Shown here piece by piece: positions 53,696-64,000 of a stretch of DNA of 64,000 nucleotides. The stretch is from assembly GCA_905250075.1 (NCBI GenBank), contig CAJNOP010000131.1, positions 416,707-480,706 on the forward strand, written 5' to 3'. Numbering within the stretch: the stretch's first letter is position 1; every line of letters begins with the position of its first letter. Source of the DNA: Rotaria sp. Silwood1. Lineage: Eukaryota > Rotifera > Eurotatoria > Philodinida > Philodinidae. The position numbers and the translations under genes are program-made. The notes beneath the pieces were generated by a model. It was not told where the DNA came from. It made no database searches and saw only the letters and a list, made by a program, of their open reading frames with translations.

Positions 53696-56600
53696 ATGGA
53701 GGAGAGCAAGAAAAAAAGGTAAGCGTTTCGTCAACTCAAGAAATCACATACTGTGTCGAGCAATAAGGCACACAAAAAAAATAAAAACTATTCTAAGGCA
53801 TATTATGACTTTGTTAGGCATTGAAAGATATCGGAATTGAATCGATCGACATACGAATAAGAAAATTTGCAGAATTCACAGGAAATCAATAGCATACTAA
53901 TGACTCATAAACATTGGTAAGACGAGATCGTTGTCTATTTTTTTTATTCATAAATTCAATAGCAAACAAGGAATTTGCTGATATATGATAGATCAACATT
54001 GGAAAACAACAAAAAAAAACATTAGTTTTCATTTTTGAATCATCACTTTTGTAGGAGTCTATGTTCATGGAAAGTACTTTCTATAATATTCATGGTACTT
54101 GCTAGTCTTCTTTTGATTTCTACCATTGTATTGGTCATCTTGTTCGGAGTGGAGCGAAACAAATCGAAAAGTATCTATTACGTGATAATAAATGAAAAAA
54201 ATGATATGAGACTTTTTATTTTTCAGTTGAAAAGAATGATATATGTTTAACTCCAAAGTGTGTTGAAGCAGGTCAGCAAATAAAAATCTCTTCCAAACAT
54301 AAAGTCGAACTATTCTTCTATTCTAGCTAACAATTTACTCAAGAGTATGGATGAGACAGTTAATCCGTGTGAAAATTTTTATCAGTTTACATGTGGGACG
54401 TGGCTCAACAATACAAAAATACCTGCGGATGGTCAGCCCTTTTTTCTCTTTTTCTTTTATTCTTGTCAAGCATTACTTTATTTGAAGCAACAAGTGAAAC
54501 TATATTCGAGATGATAGGAACTCAATTGACTAACAATATAATTGGTTGGATAACTTTATTTATTCATCTATAGTTACTCTTTTTCTATCTCATTGAAGAT
54601 GTTCTCACGTCATCATCAACCACCAGCATCGACAACTCTCATGCAATTATTAATGCTCGTCGTTTGTATGCTTCTTGCATTGATGAAGAAGCCATTGAGT
54701 TGGAGGATACTAATATGCTTCTCACATTCATAAACACACAAATTGGAGGATGGCCAATTTTGCAAGGATCGACATGGAACAATTCGACATATAACATATC
54801 GAATCAGTTACTCAAACTGTTCGAATATGGACATGCAGTCATTTTTAATATCGGAACAACTGTTGATGATAAAAATTCTTCTACTCATATACTAGTAGTA
54901 CGTGAGGTTTGATGTATACTTTCATCAAGTATGTCTGATATCGTTTTAGATCGGACAAAGTGATCTTGTTTTGGGCATACGCAGTAGCTATGAGAGCGAA
55001 AGTCCGATCACTATTGCCTATCGTGCATTTATGCAGGAGATAGCCCTAGCTTTGACTAATGATACATCGATGATAGACCAGGATGTTAATGCTACATTTG
55101 AATTAGAACAACGAATTGCCAAGGTACTGTTTTCTGCCATTACTCATATTGAATATCGATCTGAATTGTTTTTTCTTTCTACAGTATCATCGGACAATTA
55201 CCGAACAGCTAGCTCATATTGATGAAAATATTCGTACGACACTTGGAAATGTTTCACGTATATTGAATGTCAATGTAAGTATGTCCTATATTCTATTATT
55301 TTTACTATGATTGTTTAGTTTGATTTTGTAAATTATTTTCGACGTGCCTATCGTTTGGCAAATGTGAGTCTCGTCGATGAGGATATGGTACTCATCAGTG
55401 AAATCGACTTTATACGCAATGTTTCTTCGATCATTGATCATTATTCACCACGCACTTTGCAAAACTATCTTGTGTGGCGTTTTATACTCAATCGAGTTGA
55501 TCAGATGCCGAAACGATTTCAAATAATCAAACAAAATTTTCTCAAAGTGTTGACAGGAGCTAATTCTCAGCAATCACGTACAATTGAATGCGCCAACTTT
55601 GTCAACACTTATATGGCTTTTGCTGTAGCTAAACTCTATATTCAAAAGTATTTTGACGAAAATGCTCGTAATCAAGTTAGTTAAATATGATAACTTTTTT
55701 TTCGCTGACTTTTCTTTTTATCAGTCAATGGAAATGATTGAAAATATTCGCAATACATTTATTGATATGCTTCAACAGTCATCTTGGATGGATCCCATGT
55801 CAAAATCTAAAGCAATAGAGAAAGTAAGTTCAAAACAATAATTTCAACATATAATGATATTTTTCAAAAGGCCCGCGCCATCAACGAAGCAATTGGTTAT
55901 CCTGATTATTTGGGTAACGAGAATTTAACCAAACTTGAGACAGACTATGCTGAGGTGCAAATAGAAAGAAGCTTCTCATACCTAATAATTTAGTTTTCGA
56001 TTATTGTTGACTTTTCTTGTAGTATAATTTTAACTCTTCTCTGATGAACAACGGTTTAATTATTCTTCGATTAGAAATGAAAAAAAATGTTCTAATGTTT
56101 CGCGAACCAGTCGATCGTAAAAAGTGGGCTATTCCACCGACAATTGTCGAAGCTACCTATACGCCACAATACAATCGAATAAGTACGGTTTGTCTTTTAA
56201 CTTTGTCTTGATTAGATTCTTCATAGCTTTTCCGGCGGGTGTTCTTCAAATGCCGGTCTATCACAAAGATGTACCTCGGTGAGTATTTAGTTTTACTCTT
56301 TTTTCTTTTAATCCATCTTTTATTTGATAATAGATATCTTAATTATGGCGGTGAAAAATTATTCGATTTCTAAGACATAAAATATAGTTTACTAATGATT
56401 TCCAGGTATTGGCATGTTCATCGGTCACGAGATTACACATGGTTTTGATGATTTCGGACGACAATATGATAAAGATGGAAATCGAATTCCTTGGTGGACT
56501 AACGAGACAATCAATAAATTTAACGAACGAAAGCAATGTATCATTGATCAATACGATCAGTACACAGTAACTTTGGCTGGAACAGAATTGAAGGTTTTTC

Positions 56601-57101
56601 TTTCTAGATATTCGGGCTTTAGGAGAGAAGTTTAATTTTTATTTAGATGAACGGTACTCAAACACAGGGAGAAAATATCGCTGATAATGGTGGATTGAAG
56701 GAGGCTTTTTTCGTAAGATTTCATTCCTTTGTCGCAAATATATCAGTTAACTTCTATAGGCCTATCGAAATTGGATTCGATCAAGGGGAAGTGAGGAGAA
56801 AAAATTACCTGGTTTACAAAAATACTCATCTGAACAACTGTTCTTTATGAATTTTGGTTACATGTGGTGTTCGAAGATGACAGATGAATCGACTTACTCA
56901 TATATTTTGCAAGACCTACACTCATTACCACAGTTCAGGTATGTTATTCATAATATCATTCTCATTCGTATTGATTATTGAAAATCTTCAATCTATTTCA
57001 GAGTGAATGGTCCGACGTCGAATTTCGCCGAATTCGATCAAGTCTTTGGTTGTAAACCTGGTCAAGGAAATAGCCGAGTGAACAAGTGTGCCGTTTGGTA
57101 A
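53696..57101 (+). CDS. Neprilysin-like M13 zinc metallopeptidase, 18 exons
   Basis: Exons: 53696-53718, 54055-54170, 54227-54271, 54327-54431, 54488-54544, 54599-54906, 54950-55123, 55185-55274, 55319-55675, 55725-55823, 55871-55954, 56023-56182, 56227-56278, 56334-56350, 56406-56593, 56647-56712, 56760-56938 and 57002-57101. All join in frame to 739 residues, normal for neprilysin. It is a type II membrane protein: a short basic cytosolic tail (MEESKKKR), one membrane anchor (about 13-38), then a large ectodomain with paired cysteines ([13 protein letters not shown]). Catalytic motifs are intact: HEITH (570-574), ENIAD (634-638) and the C-terminal NKCAVW. It should cut small peptides outside the cell. 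The substrate-binding NA(F/Y)Y motif reads EATY (529-532), losing the usual Asn. The tiny 17-bp exon and strong splice sites support the model. Only the exon 1 ATG is less certain. Confidence 0.93.
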
Positions 57102-58224
57102 TGTGAACCGATATTCGATTGTTGTATCGTACTTACAATTAAACAACACATTTCTTTTGTTTTCTATCGACTTTAATTACATCTTTATTCTATTTTATCG
57201 ATCAATTATCACACATATACAATATATAAATGTTGTTATCCGACTTATTCATGAATAAAATTTTTCAAATCATTCATAATCATTATCCTATAACAGCATC
57301 TACCAATATTGAAATAATGTGAGATCAAAAGTAAATATGATCCACTTATCCGTAACGAATCGAAAAAAGTAGGCAATGGCAAATCTTAGCAGAAAACTGA
57401 ATAACATAATAAGACAAAAACCTTGATAGATATTTTTTGAAATTCACCGTAGACAGATCGTATAGACACCGATGATAATGACACGAATAGCTAGGAACCT
57501 ATACAACGAAATAATCCAAAAGAGTTGTGGTGCTCTTTCATACAAAATTGGTTTGGAATTCATCTTATATCGACCATAACTGAACAAAAACAATTTTATT
57601 GAGATATTCGAGTTGTCAAACAAATACATTAAGATAAAAACCTCTTTGACATATTCTCTACAAGCAGAATATCATTCTTGTGAACTGATTTGAAATGTTC
57701 AATGGACAAGGAGTAATTTAGTATTGAATTGAAATAAGATTCTTAACAAATTTTGTTTGTAACATTTTATGCCATTGCAACAAAACTCGAAGTGGATGAT
57801 GACGTCATCTAATTTCTCATAATTTCGAAAATATTTTTGAGATTATCGAATGAATTCTCACAGCTCATATTTTAAACTGATATCGATATAACTCTAAATG
57901 TTTTGTTTCGAATTATTTGAAGGTCTTCTGTATAAGTCATAAACTATGAATGACAATATTGTAAATCATTGCATCGATATCAATAACTATCAAGACTCAG
58001 AAATATAGCTCGATCTGTAGAGATTGAGAAAGCTCATCGAAGTGGTCATCATCAAATGACAAGGAACGATAATCATGAAGGTGTTACTTTTAAAAACAAA
58101 CAAATACTTGTTTAGTCGTTTTTATAGACGAGAGAAAGAGAGACAGTAGATTACATAGGTTCTAGATAATATCTGTGTTTCTGCTAGTATCTTAAGTATC
58201 TGCTTTATGATTCATGGATGAAAT
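57102..58224. other. Non-genic stretch after the peptidase gene
   Basis: It contains the peptidase 3' region (AATAAA-like signals near 57255) and AT-rich spacer. No gene is recognised. Confidence 0.45.
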
Positions 58225-58890
58225 TTTATCATATGCCTTGATGAAGGAGTCAAGCGCGAACGCTCAACTCACTGTGAAAAATGATCCACTCGAGAAGACA
58301 ATGTGTCTCTCGCTGATGTCAACTCTATCCATGTGCAATGACAAAGTCTCGACCAGGGGCTTCCTTCTTTTTGATCAAGAAAGATCCTGTGGCAGGTAAG
58401 TATGTTCTTTCATTCACACTATTCAGCTTCTTATACTTTTACAAATGACAATAATTGCACAGTAATGGTTTGATGGTTGTCGATGACTCATTCTTCTGTT
58501 TCTATGTTTTCATAATAACGCTGACTGTTCTGTTCTCTGAATATGATGAAATACTCTCAAGTCATGAATGACAGAGATATGAAGAAAAATGACTTTCGAA
58601 ACTCAAAGAAAAAAAACGACAATTATGAAACTTCTGCTCTTTATGAAAGTATTATAGAATATTTGAGTCAACATAATAACTATACTTACTTCTAAAGAAT
58701 CTTATTTGAACAAGAAGACCGTAATCAAAACTTTGTCATTGCACATTGATGATGCTGAAAGCAGTAAGAGTGGATCATTTTTCATATGGAGTCTAGCCTT
58801 CTAAGTATTTGCTCAAAAAAATGAACCACAGTAACTAAATCGAAGTAGGATTAAAATAATCATTCCTTTTCAATGCAAATGAGGTGTCAA
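58225..58890 (+). repeat. Duplicated segment, copy 2
   Basis: This is the partner of 45149-45790 in the same orientation, 13.1 kb away. The conserved frame (58247-58405) encodes MKESSANAQLTVKNDPLEKT, then LSLMSTLSMCNDKVSTRG and FLLFDQERSCGR, followed by the donor GTAAGTATG. Here the frame is also open upstream to an ATG at 58214. Differences between copies are mostly single bases plus one ~110-bp indel. Confidence 0.8.
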
Positions 58891-61038
58891 TGTTTCATCA
58901 TGAAGATTTCAATGTTTTCAATTATCAATAAATTTTATTTGACATGAGAAGAAGTCAAAAAGTGATATTACATCATATCGGTTAAGCATTTTTAAGATTC
59001 TGCTACTCAAATAAATCAAATAGGACAACAACAAACTTTTCTCATAAGAAGTTCGCTGAGAAATACTTTGAATATCTATTATTTTCGAAGACAAAATCAA
59101 TTCTTCAGGAATCAATATATGTTATTAGAACTTGTTTTTCTTTTGTATTCAGCTATGCCATTTGTTGACTACTTTTCTTGTGGGTCAAAGTTATCCGCCA
59201 TCGTCAAAGACAAACTGTCGTAATAACATGACGATTCACTTTCTTCGAATAAATATACTATTTTTTCTGTGGCTCATCACTATATGCGAATTAATAAAAG
59301 TACAAATAATAAACAAAACTACAAATGTGATATATTCTCTCACCGTTGTAATGAAGATATACTTCTTTCAGAGATCGATATCAAGATTATTTCAATTAAA
59401 AACAAGACGATTTGTTGTGATTTGAATGAATGATGATAAATTTTCGATGAATAATTTTTCTGTTTATGTCCTATTATTGACTTGATACAAAAATAATATT
59501 GAGTTACTGTTGGAAATTGCAAATAAATATCCTTCATCTACTGTCAAACATAAAGCATTACAGTGTCATTTCTAGTTGAATTTCACTACGTAAAATCTCG
59601 TTTACATTGTACATAATCAATTTCTTCAAATACTAATCGAAAAGAATAAGACGATTAGTATTTATTTCGAGAATATTAGCATGTTCTAGTCTATGTTGAT
59701 TGTGTATTAACAGATAACCAACATTCATGCTCAAAGCAGAAGCTTGAGTTATAAAATTAATTAAATGTCTTTGATATGAATAAATTGACAAAGACTTGCA
59801 ACACTTGACTTATATTATTCATATATATGTACAAAACAAAAGTATTTCAAGTAAGCGAGAGTTTTATTTAATTTCTAGTCTTTTCTAACAAAACTTATCA
59901 AATATCATAAATTACGACGTTAATAATTTATTAAAGTTCAAATGTTCATGTAGCAAATTCTAAAATACTTTTATTATTTTATTCCAATTAATTTATTTAG
60001 TTTTTGGCAAGATAATGATTTTTAGAAATATTTCTATAATTTTCATTGATGGAGTTTTTTATTGTTAGTTGATCAATGACATCTATTGGTTAAGAGAAAA
60101 CATAAAAGAAAAAGAATCGAACATGTTTCCTTTTCCTATATTTTTTGTTATACTTATAGAAATATATCAATCTATATAAAGCAAGTAAATAGCTAAAGCC
60201 CATTATGGTAGAATAATGGACTCATAAAAATAGCAAGATTTAGTTAGCACATAGGAACTGTTAATAGTAAAAAAAAAAAGAAAAGAACCAGCTTTGTAAT
60301 ATAATTTGAGTTCTGTTCGATGACAAGAAAATAAATTGCACTTAGTGCTCTATAAATCATCTTATTTTTGCACTCGATTAAATTCAAAGAGAATAGAAGA
60401 GTTATTTTCTTCGGAAAATATTCGTTACATTAGTTGTTTTTTCTATTGAGTACAAAACGACATTTGTCAAAGTTAATAAGTTTAATCATCTTATCAGATT
60501 TTTATTTCTTTATTTTAAAAATATTCTACATAGAATATAACATATTTAAATCTTTTATTTCATATAGAATCACTGATGTTCTATATTTAAAAACAAAAAA
60601 CAAAAAAAGTAGGACAAATAAAGATCTTGAACTTGTCATAGGAAGTTTACTTCGTCGATGAATATACTAATATGAAAAGGTAATTATTATATTGTAGAAT
60701 AGTACTCGTGTCAATTATAAAAGAAACTGTTAATAAGATTTAAATGAATCGTAAAGTCAAGTTTGTTTCCGTTTGTTAAGAAAAGAAAAAAGAATATATC
60801 TCAAAGAAAATAACGTTTATTTTCTAATCATTCATTTATTAGTTTTTTTTTTTTCTTTTTGTTAATTCTAATAACGAATTGAATTTGTCTTCTAACAAGA
60901 CTTTTCCATTAATAATTGATCATTAATAAGGATTTTTCTTTTTTTAGAATAAAGAACGAAGAGAATATGAGATAGAGTCATATACTCACAAAGACAGTTG
61001 TTTTTTTTTTGTTTTTATATATATAGACATCATTAACA
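58891..61038. other. AT-rich non-genic stretch
   Basis: Very AT-rich. Open frames at 59132-59425 and 60434-60661 have no motif and match the background composition. The last ~150 bp form the 5' flank of the receptor gene. Confidence 0.5.
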
Positions 61039-62889
61039 ATGACAATAACATATACATCAAATTCATCATCAATCATTATTTTAATTTTAATTGGAATTTG
61101 TCTTAGTCTTATTGCATTAATAACTGCACTTGGAAATATCATTGTACTTTTAGCTTTTTATTGTGACAAGAAATTACGTACAATCAATGGTAATTATTTC
61201 TTTTGTAATGTGAATAAAGAGGATGAGATACTCAACATTCACATCTATACCTATATCTCATATCCTATCCATACTTTTGTACCTATATCCACTATAAATT
61301 ATTTTTATTTTTAAAAGATTATTTTATATTAAATATGGCAATAGCGGATTTTCTTGTTGGTTGTTTTTGTATTCCATTTTATATTCCATTCAGGTTAACT
61401 TTTTTGTTCTATGTCAAATGTATTCTCATTAATTTATTCATCTTTAGTATCACACGATCATGGCCATTTGGACGTCTTTTTTGTAAAATATGGGTGATGA
61501 TTTTCATTTGATTAATTGATTTATTAATAATTAATCAATATGTAAATAGGTTACAATTGATGATGTTGCAACAATGGCTAGCGTTATTAATATAGTAGCA
61601 ATTAGTATTAATCGATATTGGTCTATAGCTTATCCTATATCTTATCGAAAATATGTGAAACAACATTTTGTTTATTTAGTAATGGGAGCTGTATGGTGTC
61701 TTTCTTTTCGTAAGAATTCATTATTAGCAAAAAAAAAAATAAGTTAATAAAAAAATTCACTGATTTTTTTTTAAGTTAATTTTGCTCCGGGTATTTGGTT
61801 ATTAAGTCTATTTAATAACAATAATAATACAATAACACGTAGTGATTGTTCAGGTGATTATAATTATTCATTTGTATATATGTTAATAGCACAATTTAAT
61901 TATTTTATTTGGCCATTTATTGCTTTATGTATTTTTAATATGTTAATTATGTTAAATATATGGAAACGAAGTCGAAAAATGAATCGTCTTACATCATTTA
62001 GTCAATCAATAAAAAGTAAAGAACGAAAGATTGGTTCATTACCAATAGTAACAAGTAAATATACGAAAGATGATCAATGTTTGTCAATATTATCTAAAAA
62101 AAAAATAAATTCACTTGAAAATTGTCGATCAAAAATAGCTGAAGAAAAATCTGATAATATTGATCAATTTATTCTCGTTCAATTGTCTTCATCAAATAAA
62201 AATCTTCCAAATTCATTTGATGAAAATAATAAATCATCAAATAATTGTCAACATACAATTACATATTTATCACCAGTTATACAACAAAAATCTTCTATTA
62301 TGTATGTTTATTATTTTATTTTTAGTAAAAAAAAAAGCATTCATTTGTTAATCATTTTTATTATAGAAATAAAAATGATTTAAAACAATCTCGAAAATCA
62401 TCATCAATGGTATATTTATCAAGAAAATGTGCAAGTGTTAGTTTTTCTCATTCAAATAGTTATCGTAATGATTCATTTGGTGAATATCGACTTGAAAGTG
62501 ATATTGAAGTATCAAAAACGATTCTAAGTGGATCAAGTTCATCAAAACATTTAAATACTACTACTACTGATAATAATAAATTTAAAGAATACCGTCGATG
62601 TGGTTCAAAAATAATTCGAGATCGTAAAGCAGCACGTTCATTATTTATTCTAGTTATTGTTTTTCTTATATTCTTATTTCCATATGTTATTTGTGCAATC
62701 GTTTCAACAGCTGGTGTAAATATATCTGGAATTATTTTAGAAGTATCATTTTGGCTTTTATGGTTAAATTCAACATGTAATCCATTTCTTTATCCATTTA
62801 TACAAATACAATATCGACGTGCTTATTTAAAATTATTTCAATCTTTTTCGAAATTTTTTACATCTTCTCAATTAAATCATCGTTTTTAA
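61039..62889 (+). CDS. Aminergic-like class A GPCR (histamine/muscarinic-like layout), 6 exons
   Basis: Exons: 61039-61189, 61318-61393, 61448-61493, 61550-61709, 61776-62301 and 62367-62889. They join in frame to 493 residues. Seven membrane segments are visible. TM1 carries GN (ALGNIIVLLAF) and TM2 has NMAIADFLVG. The TM3 Cys (FCKIW) precedes a paired TIDDV that puts Asp at position 3.32, the amine anchor. The third intracellular loop is very long (about 200 residues) and Ser/Lys rich. TM7 is WLLWLNSTCNPFLYP with the NPxxY motif. Two switches are altered: NRY instead of DRY after TM3, and Leu instead of Trp at the TM6 toggle (FLIFLFPYVI). The layout suggests a biogenic-amine receptor, but the ligand is not certain. 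Introns of 54-128 bp fit the window. Confidence 0.9.
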
Positions 62890-64000
62890 TTATGTGTATT
62901 TTAAAATCATTGATATTTAACAGTTTCTTTCTTTTTTTTTTGTTTTATTCTACAATAAAGGATAGTGAATGATATTGAAGATTTTATTTAAAAATAATCT
63001 TGATTGATCGATATTAATATATAAAATGATTGGAAAAAAAAAGGAGAAGGACGATGACAAATAATGTTGTTATTAGTATTCGATTGATCATAACCTCAGA
63101 GAATGTCTAATCAATATAGGATATTCGATGATCTTTGACAAGGCAAAATACATATGGTAAACACATGGGTAAATAAATGACTAAATAATATAATATAAAA
63201 GAAGTTCTGAAAAAGAAAAATATATTCATAATAATGGAAAGATTTTTTCAATGATCATTATTTTTTCTTTGTATTGTATTTGTTGATTGATGAAAATATT
63301 TTATTAAGTTCGACATTTCAGCAGTTCTTATTCATTCCTGTTCATTGAATACTCAAAATTAATGAAAGACTATAATCAATATCAAACTATCTACTTTCTT
63401 ATTGGTTTTTATTTGTATATTCATTTTGAATTTATAGGCGAAATCGACTTGTTTTTATAAAAATTTGTTGAACATATATTGATTAATAACTTGCCATAAA
63501 TGAAATTTGTTTTTCAATAACAAAAAAGAAAAAAAAGATCAAAATATTTATTTGCAAAAGTAAAACTATACTCAAATAAAAAAAATCTTATATGAATAAA
63601 TATTTTTGACAATTTATATTAATTGTATTCGTTATTTATAATTTAAATGATCATTTGAAAAAAAAATGCAAGAAACAATGTATGTAACATTATCAATACA
63701 AAATAAAAATATTTCATTGATAAATAAATGAAACAAAAAAAAAAAATAACAATCGTCACGATTGAATAAATTCAAAAATCCGATCAAATGGTAAATGGTG
63801 GTGGAATTCATTCTGATAAAATATTTTTTAAAAATGAACAAATTTAAAAGCATTTGCAATTGAAGATAAATGTTGAATATAAATAGAAAATTTTCTTCAT
63901 AAATTTGTTCAAAAGCAAGGTTTTAGTTATTTATTTACAAAAGAAATTTTGGTTTTTTTTTGTTGAAATTATCAATGTAGATGATTTAGATCAGAAGAAA
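62890..64000. other. Non-genic AT-rich end of window
   Basis: It contains the receptor 3' region (AATAAA-like signal near 62954) and low-complexity AT DNA. No gene is seen. Confidence 0.5.

Noticed and set aside
54391-54573. An apparent frameshift between peptidase exons 4 and 5 that would make it a pseudogene.
   Set aside because: Using the acceptor TTTGAAG at 54487 restores the frame with a 56-bp intron, and all other exons and catalytic motifs are intact.

Overview
The window looks like nuclear DNA of a bdelloid rotifer (Adineta/Rotaria type). It is AT-rich, and its animal genes are cut by many GT-AG introns, mostly 55-70 bp long. It also carries bacterial-looking metabolic genes and many tracts resembling TGTGGG, which I recall as the bdelloid telomeric repeat. 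The species is an inference; no marker gene fixes it.

Layout: 0-8 kb holds the 3' end of an F-box/LRR-like gene, one small secreted protein and mostly empty DNA. From 8 to 17.3 kb, two muscle/cytoskeletal genes lie on the minus strand: a myosin regulatory light chain (3 exons) and a complete 19-exon SERCA Ca2+ pump with a possible extra first exon 2.5 kb upstream. From 18 to 44 kb the DNA is accessory in character. It holds telomere-like fold-backs, a decayed GCC2/GCC3 cysteine-repeat gene, an intronless bacterial-type PrpF isomerase gene, a bacterial-type GH13 amylase gene with one 1.1-kb intron, a 3-exon PLAC8 gene, and a 7TM receptor interrupted by a 100-N gap. From 45 to 53 kb there are two relics of a voltage-gated K+ channel and one copy of a duplicated ~0.65-kb segment. 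From 53.7 to 57.1 kb lies an intact 18-exon neprilysin-like (M13) peptidase, followed by the second copy of the duplication. At 61-62.9 kb there is a 6-exon aminergic-like GPCR.

The most unusual signal is a family of about 15 fold-back elements. Each has a G-rich TGTGGG-like arm on the left and a C-rich CCCACA-like arm on the right, the polarity of two telomeres joined head to head. Two of them sit at the broken edge of a truncated gene, and two share the same 19-nt core. None lies inside a recognised exon.

Exon coordinates were worked out by hand from splice signals, reading frame and family similarity, and may be off by a base. The genes look independent; I see no operon or pathway linking them.
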